From Lacihabitans sp. CCS-44 (GTDB lineage Bacteria; Bacteroidota; Bacteroidia; Cytophagales; Spirosomataceae), in assembly GCF_024343735.1 (NCBI RefSeq), contig NZ_RJUE01000063.1, positions 62,001 to 126,000 on the forward strand: a stretch of 64,000 nt of DNA, written 5' to 3'. A program made the translations under genes and the position numbers. How positions within the stretch are numbered: the first letter of the stretch is position 1; each line of letters opens with the position of its first letter. Below, one piece after another: positions 1 through 7,196 of this stretch. Below the pieces are notes generated by a model that made no database searches, was not told the origin of the DNA, and saw only the letters and a list, made by a program, of their open reading frames with translations.

Positions 1-188
1 AGTTCTTCCTCGCTTATTACAGTTATGTTTTTGTTCAGCTCTACCTTATTCACGATCTCAGCAAAATCACCTATTAGATTACGTCTCCAACAAATAGCAT
101 TTGTTTCACCTTGGAATGGCTTTGATACGAGGTCTTGAAAATGTCCGACTTGTAGAATTTGACGGTCAGCATGAGATAATTTTATCAT
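1..188 (-). CDS. Unknown protein, N-terminal part, cut by window edge
   Basis: An open frame runs from an ATG at 188 down to the window edge, giving 62 residues with no stop. The protein begins MIKLSHADRQILQVGH and contains a Cys-Trp-Arg-Arg patch followed by an amphipathic stretch (GDFAEIVNKVEL). There is no signal peptide or membrane segment in the visible part, so it is probably cytoplasmic. I do not recognise the family with confidence; the CWRR patch faintly recalls DUF1826 proteins, a weak impression only. Upstream on the minus strand, 194-201 reads TACTTTCG, one base away from the Bacteroidota -7 box, which supports transcription from here. Confidence 0.5.
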   Translation of the reverse strand, partial: MIKLSHADRQILQVGHFQDLVSKPFQGETNAICWRRNLIGDFAEIVNKVELNKNITVISEEE

Positions 189-348
189 AGTGGCGAAAGT
201 ACGAATAAAATCAATTTAGGAATTTGAAGTAGTTAAATTTAAGCTATTATTTCTTCCAAAGGATTTCGGGTTTTTCTAAATAGTTTAAAACAATTACGAT
301 AATTACATTAATAAGGGGAAGTTTTTAAGAATTTCCTCACCTTATAGT

Positions 349-2532
349 TTATAATTTAGTAGAAACACTCAGACTGAACCCTCTACCATCTGATGACCAA
401 ATACCAGGACCTGGATAAAACTGAGGGCGTTTGGTAAAATACATTTTATTCAAAGTATTGTTTAGATTCGCCTTTATCAACACCATATTGGAAAGTCTGT
501 ATGAAGCATTTAAGTCTAAAACACCATAAGAGGGCACCAAACCAACGCTTCCATTTGCACTTGGTTTTTCGGTATTCAGAGCATCTGAGTAGCTTTTGGC
601 TGTATAGCTATATAATGTGGTAAGACTAGCTTTTTTGTATCTAAGAGTCAGCCTGTTTCTTGATATAAGCCTTGGTGTACTTTCCACAAAATTGCCTTCA
701 ATATCCATATTTTTTTCACCTGCTCTCACAGTAGCCTTCTGATATCGGGCATCCATGATGGAGGTAGAACTGAATACAGAAAAGTTCAGCTTGTTGGTTA
801 TTTTACCATAATACTCTACAAAACTTTCAAGTCCTTTAGTAAAAGAAGTACCGATGTTGGTTCTAAGAATCTGGAAATTTCCGTTCTCGTCGGTTTGAGC
901 CAATGTGCCTAATCTGTTTTTGTAAAGCAATTGAAAATAAGTAAATTCTACCTTCCATTTATCAAAATCGCCTCGATAGCCAGCTTCTAAATTATACCCA
1001 AACGCATCTTTTAGATTATCATCAGACTTCTCAAAAACAGAACCTGGAATGATGTCTTTGAATATCACAGGACGAAAAGCCTGAGAAAGGCCGGAATAGA
1101 ATTTTTGATTCTGACTCAATTTATATTCGCCACTCAAGCCAAACAATGGAAACTTATGATGAATCTCATCAGGAAATTTACTCGAGTCATAGTAACTTAT
1201 GGTACCACTCATCTGAGATTCACCAGACTCTAGCCTAAAACCGGGGTTTAAAGTAAGTCTTTTACCGATAGCCAGATGATTTTCGAAGAAAATAGCCAAG
1301 TTTTGGGTTTTAAAATGCAAATCTCTACCCCAGTTGCCTATTATACTCAAATCATAGTTAGAACCAGTGGTGCCTTTACCTTGCTGACGGCGATGTAGAT
1401 CGTTGTTCATATACTGTACACCACCAACTAAAATTGATTTTACGCTTCCAATATTATAGAAATGCAACATCCTAAGCTCATTGGTATAGCTGTGATAATT
1501 ATCAATATCCACTTGCCTGTTGGCATATTGGAGCGTTTGCGAGTTGATTTTATCCACGATATCAGCGGTTTTGTCAAACATCACGCTATTTCTACTTCCT
1601 AAAACCGCCGAACTGACAAAAGAGAACTTGGTTCTGCCAGAAAATTGATAGTTCAAGCTGATGGAAGGAACATAGATATCTGGACTATAGAAATTTCTGG
1701 ACCTAGTAGCCATTCTTGGATTGGCATAAAACATACTGTCATTTACTTGACCGGCCAGTTGAATTACATATTTCGACTTTGAGAAATCAAATTTCGCACT
1801 CAACTTATCAGTCATTTGGTAATTGACAACCACCGAAAAAGCCTCATAGTCGGTTCTAGAATTGTCTCTGAAACCGTCAGAGCCTCTTTTGCTATAATAT
1901 GCGTAATAATTGATTTTGCCTATTTGCCCGCCAACGGCGTTATAAGTGCTCAAAAGGCCGAATGAACCCATACTATTGATGCTTTCAAGCGAAAATTTAC
2001 GAGTAGAATCGCCCGTCTTACTGATATAATTGAGCATACCACCAAACTGTGATCCATATTGGAGCGAGCCTGTTCCTCTTAATATTTCAATGTTTTGTAC
2101 CGCCTCCATCGGCATCGAATAGTGGCTCGCTGGGTAACCATAAATATCCGTATTAGTTACTACACCGTCTTTTCTAACATTAAATTCCCATCCTCGATGT
2201 GGATCGAGGCCTCGTGTAGAAATGTTTACTTGGTTACCTGTGCCATCCATGTCATAAACAAATACCCCCGGCACTTTTGCAAAAATCTGTCTTGGCGTTT
2301 TTTCAGCAATATTGGCATCTAGACCAAGTACATTTATAACCTCAGTTTTTTTGCCAGAATATAAGTAAGTCCCCTTGGTTTGCGGTAAAGAAAGGGCATT
2401 GAATTTGTTTTTTTGTTCGCTCACATCAAGAGCTTTGAGGTCAAAAATCTTTGTAGAATCTAGAACTACCTGGCCAAAAGATTTTAGACAGATCACCAGA
2501 CCTAACAAAGAAAAATATATCGTTTTCATCAT
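349..2532 (-). CDS. TonB-dependent outer-membrane receptor, FecA-like
   Basis: Outer-membrane transporter that uses TonB energy to bring a ligand into the periplasm. The signal peptide is residues 1-20 (ending SFG before Gln). The plug domain lies at about residues 75-180 and shows PRQIFAKVPGV, the STRGL motif and IEILRGTGSLQYGSQFGG. The rest alternates in beta-strand fashion up to a closing strand ending STKL. Unlike the two other receptors here it has no carboxypeptidase-regulatory domain before the plug. The plug resembles the FecA ferric-dicitrate branch, so an iron chelate is a family-based guess; the ligand cannot be read from sequence. The length of 727 residues is normal. It lies 81 bases after the 187-residue membrane protein and probably shares its promoter. 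Confidence 0.85.
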   Translation of the reverse strand: MMKTIYFSLLGLVICLKSFGQVVLDSTKIFDLKALDVSEQKNKFNALSLPQTKGTYLYSGKKTEVINVLGLDANIAEKTPRQIFAKVPGVFVYDMDGTGNQVNISTRGLDPHRGWEFNVRKDGVVTNTDIYGYPASHYSMPMEAVQNIEILRGTGSLQYGSQFGGMLNYISKTGDSTRKFSLESINSMGSFGLLSTYNAVGGQIGKINYYAYYSKRGSDGFRDNSRTDYEAFSVVVNYQMTDKLSAKFDFSKSKYVIQLAGQVNDSMFYANPRMATRSRNFYSPDIYVPSISLNYQFSGRTKFSFVSSAVLGSRNSVMFDKTADIVDKINSQTLQYANRQVDIDNYHSYTNELRMLHFYNIGSVKSILVGGVQYMNNDLHRRQQGKGTTGSNYDLSIIGNWGRDLHFKTQNLAIFFENHLAIGKRLTLNPGFRLESGESQMSGTISYYDSSKFPDEIHHKFPLFGLSGEYKLSQNQKFYSGLSQAFRPVIFKDIIPGSVFEKSDDNLKDAFGYNLEAGYRGDFDKWKVEFTYFQLLYKNRLGTLAQTDENGNFQILRTNIGTSFTKGLESFVEYYGKITNKLNFSVFSSTSIMDARYQKATVRAGEKNMDIEGNFVESTPRLISRNRLTLRYKKASLTTLYSYTAKSYSDALNTEKPSANGSVGLVPSYGVLDLNASYRLSNMVLIKANLNNTLNKMYFTKRPQFYPGPGIWSSDGRGFSLSVSTKL

Positions 2533-2613
2533 TAAGTTTTGATTTTGAGTATTTTAAGAATGTTTCAGAGATTGTGCCAAATCAAAAAAGACTGATTCAG
2601 TACAATGAAAATA

Positions 2614-3177
2614 TTAAGAAACTTTCAAAACAGGAGGCAACTTCCTGGCTTCAGGTTCAGGGTTTTTATAAAATGAAGCAACATAAAAGTATTTTTGAAG
2701 TTGATAATCATTCCAAAACCAACTATTTAAAATCATCTTTCCCGTGAAATAATTTTTGGATATTTTCTTGAAAAACTCTATGGTTTCTTGAGAAGAACGA
2801 TTCTTTTCTTTTGAAAAATCAAGCGTTAAACTATCGCTAAAATTTCGAGCAATTTCCAGAACGTTTTCGCTTGTATAATTTACTTGTATATAGTAGGTTA
2901 GCAATGTGTCATTGCGGTATTCTACCTTTTGCGATTGGTAAAACTTTCCTTCAAAAATAGCAGTTTGACCATTAGGAAAATACCTTTCAAAACTGTTGCT
3001 GTAGGGAAGCGAAATTTGGTATTTATGAATCAAACTATCTCCTTTTATTTGTATTTGTTGGTTGGGAACAATCGTGTTTTCTGACTCCCAACTACTCAAA
3101 AAGGTCAACAGCATAAAACCCGCAACATGTAGTAGCAACAAGCCTAAAAACAATAAAGAGGAGAATTTTCTCAACAA
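2614..3177 (-). CDS. Membrane-anchored protein of unknown function, upstream of receptor
   Basis: A 187-residue protein with one hydrophobic segment at about residues 6-27 (LLFLGLLLLHVAGFMLLTFL), then a hydrophilic, strand-rich extracytoplasmic part and a basic, proline-containing tail (RKLPPVLKVS). The segment could be an uncleaved anchor or a poor signal peptide. I recognise no family. It precedes the FecA-like receptor on the same strand with an 81-base gap, so a helper role for that receptor is possible but is only inference. A perfect -7 box at 3199-3206 supports the ATG at 3177, with a leader of roughly 16 bases. Confidence 0.65.
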   Translation of the reverse strand: MLRKFSSLLFLGLLLLHVAGFMLLTFLSSWESENTIVPNQQIQIKGDSLIHKYQISLPYSNSFERYFPNGQTAIFEGKFYQSQKVEYRNDTLLTYYIQVNYTSENVLEIARNFSDSLTLDFSKEKNRSSQETIEFFKKISKNYFTGKMILNSWFWNDYQLQKYFYVASFYKNPEPEARKLPPVLKVS

Positions 3178-3198
3178 CTAATCAATAGATTTTAAGCA

Positions 3199-3206
3199 CA
3201 AAGATA
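3199..3206 (-). promoter_or_regulatory. Bacteroidota -7 box (TATCTTTG) for the 2614-3177 gene
   Basis: On the minus strand 3206-3199 reads TATCTTTG, a full match to TAnnTTTG. Transcription would start near 3193, about 16 bases before the ATG at 3177. No good -33 TTG lies at the usual distance. Confidence 0.55.
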
Positions 3207-3385
3207 CGATTTTCAAAAAGTAAAAAAATGATTATTGGCATCTTTAAGGTTTATTAAAGGAGTAAACCGTTAGGAGTTACTCTTTAATAGGTACAAAGAT
3301 TTTAACTAATTTCTGTGATTTTATATGACGATGTGATTGGCTAAGTTCAATCAAAATGGTTGCATTTTGTTCAGTAGTGTTAGCC

Positions 3386-4786
3386 TTATTCATTTATTAG
3401 TTGGACAATCATATTCGAGTAAGCATTGCTTCCCCAAAACCGCATAAGTGGGTTATGAATGCATACACCATTGAGTTTGATGGTATGTGTACCCGCTCCG
3501 ACAGTGGCCAAGTAAGTTCCACTTATGGTAGCCCATTCGCCATTCGGAATATTCTCTGTAAAACTCATCTGATATACATCGTTGAGAAACACTTGAACAG
3601 AGCCTCGGGAGAAACCGCAAGCAAAACAAGCAACAGACTCAGTGTCAATGTTGAAAGTGAGCAAGAGTTTGGCATTTCCTGTGACAGTGAATGTATGTGT
3701 CATGTTTGGCAGATCTATTCCACCACCATTTTGGTCGTCTTCAACAATCGCAGACTGGAATTTTTGTTCTATGTTATTGTAAAACGAATATGGAATTTTC
3801 CACTCAGGAATGGCATTGGCACCTTTACTTGTAAGTACTTGCCCATTATTACCCATGTTGCCATTTACGGCAATGGCACCATTGGCTTTAACAGAAAACC
3901 TATCGGTAAAAACACCAGCAGCATCATAACCAAGCGAAACTTGGGCATTCGGATTGTCTGAGTAAATTTTTAGTTGATTGCCACCTACTGCAAAGCCTAC
4001 ATCACCTGTGGCACCTGGATAAAGCGTTATTTTCTTTTCTAAATATGGCCCAAATGCCAAAGGTGCATTGGGGTTATGGTTGGCTATTCCTACCCTGCTA
4101 TTGACTGCATCATACGTAAATCCCCACTCTCTAGTACCTCCATAAAATCCGATATTTTGATTATTTTGGGTACCCATAAAACCCAATGGAGCGGTATTGT
4201 CGCCGCGATATAACCACACACCAGGCCCATATGCAGGATTGTTGGGTACAGTTCCGTTTCTCAAAGTGATTCGGCCTTTTAGCAACATGCCTTCTCCACC
4301 AGTATTATAAATGGTCATTCTTTCGTTGAAAGAATTGCTACTGCCGGAGCCAAACGAAATATTGTCTGAAGGCTGATTGGCATACATCTGCAGCAAGCCT
4401 CCTTGAATACCAAACCCATAGTGAGCACCATTGGCGTCACCCCAAAGAGCTATTTTGTTTCCCGGCGTACTAGCAAAACTTAATGGAGCTGTTGGTGTGC
4501 TTATACCTATGCCTACTTGACCATTGCTGTAAGAAATATGAGAGCCATTTGTCGCCCACTGATTACCAGAGCTGGCTTCCTGCCACGACGTACCGTCATA
4601 GTAATTAAATTTGTTGCTATCGGTGTTGTAAATCATTAAACCTGATGCAGGACTTGCTACGCTGTTTCTTGTAACTGTCGACATTTTCGGAATCAAAATT
4701 CCCCTATCGGGTTCTATACTTAGGTTTTGGGCAAATAGCTCTGAATTGAAAAATAGAATAAAAGATAAGATGGTTAGTATCTTCAT
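3386..4786 (-). CDS. Secreted protein with tail-fibre-like internal repeats
   Basis: A 466-residue exported protein with a signal peptide at residues 1-19 (ending LFA before Gln). The N-terminus (GILIPKMSTVTRNSV, then SGLMIYNTDSNKFNYYDG) is the layout of many Bacteroidota surface proteins that resemble phage tail-fibre heads. The middle holds at least two related blocks, at about residues 92-160 and 235-300. Each begins with GI/IANHNPNAPL-like and APLSF or APLAF motifs, followed by a KI-TLY/ALW turn and a G-G-LK/LQIY strand. The C-terminal 110 residues form a separate Cys-containing domain (VACFACGFSRGS, GVCIHNPLMRFW). I saw no intramolecular chaperone or T9SS sorting domain. Function unknown; surface display is inferred. 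It is monocistronic behind its own strong promoter. Confidence 0.7.
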   Translation of the reverse strand: MKILTILSFILFFNSELFAQNLSIEPDRGILIPKMSTVTRNSVASPASGLMIYNTDSNKFNYYDGTSWQEASSGNQWATNGSHISYSNGQVGIGISTPTAPLSFASTPGNKIALWGDANGAHYGFGIQGGLLQMYANQPSDNISFGSGSSNSFNERMTIYNTGGEGMLLKGRITLRNGTVPNNPAYGPGVWLYRGDNTAPLGFMGTQNNQNIGFYGGTREWGFTYDAVNSRVGIANHNPNAPLAFGPYLEKKITLYPGATGDVGFAVGGNQLKIYSDNPNAQVSLGYDAAGVFTDRFSVKANGAIAVNGNMGNNGQVLTSKGANAIPEWKIPYSFYNNIEQKFQSAIVEDDQNGGGIDLPNMTHTFTVTGNAKLLLTFNIDTESVACFACGFSRGSVQVFLNDVYQMSFTENIPNGEWATISGTYLATVGAGTHTIKLNGVCIHNPLMRFWGSNAYSNMIVQLINE

Positions 4787-4823
4787 GACTTAAATATTTA
4801 ATTGTTGATAATTAAATCTTTAC

Positions 4824-4852
4824 CAAAGATATTATAATAATTTATTCAACAA
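4824..4852 (-). promoter_or_regulatory. Promoter of the secreted repeat protein gene (TTG-N18-TATCTTTG)
   Basis: On the minus strand a TTG at 4852-4850 is followed after 18 bases by TATCTTTG at 4831-4824. Both boxes and the spacing match the Bacteroidota housekeeping promoter. The start would be near 4818, leaving a leader of about 32 bases to the ATG at 4786. Between here and the terminator at 5069 I see nothing else. Confidence 0.7.
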
Positions 4853-5068
4853 AATGTAACGGTTTTGAAAATAAACGATTGGTAGAATTCTTTGTGTGAA
4901 TGGTGCAGAAATACCTGCCAAGTACTTGTCTATTTGAATGAAGGTTTAGTAGTATTCTAATTGTATTATCTTGATCTAAGGAGGAGGAATATAGTTTGGG
5001 TATTCTGTTTGGTGAATAGATAAAAAATTCACAACCATGTAAAAAAACTAATAATAGGAGAACAAAAA

Positions 5069-5091
5069 AAGGTCACCAAAATGGTGACCTT
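5069..5091 (-). terminator. Rho-independent terminator of the 118-residue protein gene
   Basis: A perfect 9-bp stem (AAGGTCACC with GGTGACCTT, at 5069-5077 and 5083-5091) with a 5-base loop is followed on the minus strand by a run of T (A run at 5064-5070 on the plus strand). It begins 9 bases past the stop of the gene at 5100-5456. Confidence 0.85.
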
Positions 5092-5099
5092 CCAAAGAA

Positions 5100-5456
5100 T
5101 TAAGCTGCGGCACTGGCTTGAATAACTCGCTTCGGTTTTTTCCTGAGCGATTTCTTAGTGCCTCCTGCCATCTGATACTGATTGGAGTCTTTGCCATACT
5201 TGGCACCGACACCTATGAGCATCCGCTCCGAAAAATCTTTGAGAACCGTTTCTTTTTCAGTGATACGGTTTCTCAATTCACCCAAAAGAGCCACTTGGGT
5301 GTTGAATGTATTTACCAAAGTGTCCACTTCTGAAATGGCAACTTGGTAACTTTCTACGGTAAGACCATTTCCAAGGTCTAAATCGGCCGCTATCGATCGC
5401 ACTCCCGCGATTCTTGTAATAGCAGAGGTCAGAGTACTACTCTGAGTCGTTTTCAT
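5100..5456 (-). CDS. 118-residue basic-tailed protein of unknown function
   Basis: A small protein without signal peptide or membrane segment. Residues 1-50 are rich in Ser, Thr and small hydrophobics (SAITRIAGVRSIAADLDLG). A helical, heptad-like stretch follows (about 50-85: DTLVNTFNTQVALLGELRNR, then ITEKETVLKDFSERM). Then comes a compact motif GVGAKYGKDSNQYQMAGG and a strongly basic tail (KKSLRKKPKR). I have an impression of small uncharacterised proteins with the KYGKDS-x-Y-MAGG-R/KS pattern but know no function. The basic tail could bind nucleic acid; that is inference. It is monocistronic, with a clear terminator just downstream and a dense hairpin region just upstream. Confidence 0.65.
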   Translation of the reverse strand: MKTTQSSTLTSAITRIAGVRSIAADLDLGNGLTVESYQVAISEVDTLVNTFNTQVALLGELRNRITEKETVLKDFSERMLIGVGAKYGKDSNQYQMAGGTKKSLRKKPKRVIQASAAA

Positions 5457-5553
5457 TTTAAATAAAATTTAAAATGTGATTTTTGGCCTCGGAACTTGAT
5501 AAAACTCAAATAATGACATAAATTGAAATCGCAAAATTTATTCTATGTCATTG

Positions 5554-5833
5554 GGCCTCTCCTTTTTAGGGGAGGCCTTTTGATTTTTATGGTAGGCCCG
5601 AGAGCCTATCTAACTGTTAACCAGTTCTATCTCAATACTGTGCGAGCACAGTTCTTCCTGGTGGGTTCGCTATTTAAGGGCAAACTCGCCAAAGTTTTTT
5701 GCTTCTGACAAGGTGGGCTTCCCATTACAAAATCTAATTTGGGATAAATTAGATTTTATGAAGCCTTGTCTTTAAACCCAATAAGGTTTTACTAATTCAG
5801 AGGACGAAACAGGCAATGCCTGAAAAAAAATAC
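5554..5833. other. Chain of strong inverted repeats, candidate structured RNA or hairpin element
   Basis: This lies in a 592-base gap without a convincing gene. At least eight successive inverted repeats are visible: GGCCTCTCC/GGGGAGGCC (5554-5577, followed by TTTTGATTTTT), TAGGC/GCCTA (about 5593-5608), AACTG/CAGTT, ACTGTGC/GCACAGT (about 5637-5652), GGTGGGTTCGC/GGCAAACTCGCC, an outer ACAAGG/CCTTGT arm enclosing a perfect 12-bp AAAATCTAATTT/AAATTAGATTTT stem (about 5709-5768), AAACC/GGTTT, and CAGGC/GCCTG near 5821. The first hairpin looks like a plus-strand terminator but no plus-strand gene precedes it. A short open frame crosses the region but looks non-coding. The rest of the gap (5834-6048) is AT-rich with one small palindrome at 5944-5962. 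Confidence 0.5.
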
Positions 5834-6048
5834 TTATAGGTAGGGTTGTTTTGATTTCTTCTCTACAAAGCTAAATAAAAATCAAGGGAAAAACCAAAAA
5901 ATGTGATTCTTGAATTCATGGATCATAAAAAGTATGTTTTTTTAATTGATTAAAAATCAATTGATTGTGTTTTTATTAGTTCATTTTCTGTGGAAAAGTT
6001 TTATTTATTTTAGATTTCGTTTGTATTGAATTGTTTAGAAGTTGTTTA

Positions 6049-6351
6049 TTAAAGAGTTCTTGATAAGGAATCATTAAGTTTATCAACAAATAAATTTATG
6101 TTTTCAACTAAGTCCTTTTTGTGATTCTTGTTTTTAAGAGATATTTCCATCAACAGGATCTTCTTCATTGTCATGTTCATCATCTTCAAGAATAATTGAA
6201 TTATCTTTTCTACGTCTGGAGATTCAAACTTTTTTTCAACCTGACTAATCTGCATGCAAATCTTGTATTCTTTCTTTCGAGTATGAAATTCCTTTTCAAA
6301 AAAATCAATAACAAGTTCAGGCATTATTTCAAGGTTTTGTAGTTTTAGCAT
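6049..6351 (-). CDS. Possible small protein of 100 residues, doubtful
   Basis: An open frame with a Lys- and Glu-rich, predicted all-helical product (for example EKEFHTRKKEYKICMQISQ and LVENINLFVDKLNDSL). It has no signal peptide, no motif I know and no clear Shine-Dalgarno or -7 box just upstream. It sits alone between a hairpin region and a tandem repeat. A helical cytoplasmic protein is plausible, but the frame may also be chance in AT-rich DNA. Confidence 0.3.
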   Translation of the reverse strand: MLKLQNLEIMPELVIDFFEKEFHTRKKEYKICMQISQVEKKFESPDVEKIIQLFLKMMNMTMKKILLMEISLKNKNHKKDLVENINLFVDKLNDSLSRTL

Positions 6352-6474
6352 CTAAAGCTCAAAAGGTTCCTTAGATCATTTTCTAAAAAGTAATCTTAAT
6401 ACTCGCCTATTGAATTTATTTTCGAATGAATCAAGGTATTTAGAAAAAACATTAATTTCTGCAATTCAAGGTAT

Positions 6475-6704
6475 ATGTTTTATAAAGCAACGTATGTGTC
6501 TTTCTTTGTAGCGTACATGTTTTGTAAAGCAACGTATGTGTCTTGCTTTGTAAGGTATATGTTTTATAAAGCAACGCATGTGTCTTTCTTTGTAACGCAT
6601 ATGTTTTGTAAAGCAACGCATGTGTTTTGCTTTGTAAGGTACATGTTTTGTAAAGCAATGCATGTGTCTTGCTTTGTAACGCACATGTTTTGTAAAGCAA
6701 TTTA
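6475..6704. repeat. 42-bp tandem repeat, five full copies plus a part, built of two 21-bp half units
   Basis: Five complete 42-base units run from 6475 to 6684, each starting ATGTTTTRTAAAGCAAYG, and a partial sixth follows to about 6704. Each unit is two related 21-base halves that differ mainly in the centre (TAAAGC in one, CTTTGT or CTTTCT in the other), so TTGCTTT and AAAGCAA alternate as inverted arms. Because 42 is divisible by three, several frames on both strands stay open. Those frames are repeat artefacts, not genes. The unit length equals four turns of B-DNA, so a phased protein-binding array is possible. Confidence 0.85.
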
Positions 6705-7063
6705 TTTTGCAATCAAAGTTCGGTGTGGTTGAATCATTTCTTTATTGTGTGGAAATCAAGATGTTCTGTTTTTTTTGTAATTTTTTACGCACAGAATCTT
6801 GTGTCTACATCCTATCCCTTTGTGGATTTTGTGTCTTCTTTGTGCTTCTTTTGGAATAGCCATTTCACGGAATTCAAAAGTGGATGATGAAAAATTCATA
6901 AATTCTTATTTAAATATCACTTAAACCGTACTGAAAAATGGTTAAATTATGCTTAGTATTGCACAAAAAAACTCTTAAAACTATCGATTAAACCAAAGCG
7001 TGTAAGAAATATTATCAGCGTTTAGCTTAAAAATCCTGTTTCCAGAAACTACCACTTTCAGAA
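6705..7063. other. Intergenic stretch, nothing recognised
   Basis: AT-rich DNA between the tandem repeat and the palindrome before the restriction system. It contains T-rich tracts and CTTTGTG-like microrepeats around 6820-6850. I found no open frame with coding character, no terminator and no full -7 box. Confidence 0.5.
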
Positions 7064-7129
7064 GAACAACGGGAAATGAAGCGATAAACGCCTGCGGTCA
7101 AGCGTGGGCGTTGCTTTATTTTGTTGTTC
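7064..7129. repeat. Nested palindrome just before mod, attC-like or cruciform element
   Basis: Outer arms GAACAAC (7064-7070) and GTTGTTC (7123-7129) enclose inner arms AACGCC (7087-7092) and GGCGTT (7107-7112). The segment from about 7060 to 7175 is visibly richer in G+C than its surroundings. The layout (AAC...GTT outer boundary, nested arms, about 66 bases) recalls integron attC sites, but the RYYYAAC/GTTRRRY core is not met. It could also be a dispersed repeat or a regulatory hairpin for mod. Confidence 0.5.
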
Positions 7130-7196
7130 GGGCTGTGGTAGGCCTCTGGAGACGAATAAATGCGACGTTCCACGTTTTTTTATTTGTAATGACCGT

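Noticed and set aside
5523-5708. Small plus-strand gene of 61 residues
   Set aside because: It lies across a series of perfect hairpins and its codons look like structured non-coding DNA.
6475-6704. CRISPR array
   Set aside because: Units are directly adjacent with no unique spacers, and no cas gene is present.
6452-6732. Open frames with 14-residue repeats on both strands (for example LLYKTCTLQSKTHA)
   Set aside because: They come from the 42-bp tandem repeat, whose length is a multiple of three, so several frames are open at once; no start signals.
7064-7129. True integron attC site
   Set aside because: The RYYYAAC/GTTRRRY core is not matched and no integron integrase or cassette array is visible; kept only as a nested palindrome.
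7104-7196. N-terminal extension of Mod (Cys-rich peptide)
   Set aside because: It would translate the GC-rich palindrome; Mod homologues begin near MTKLKETLLDLL.
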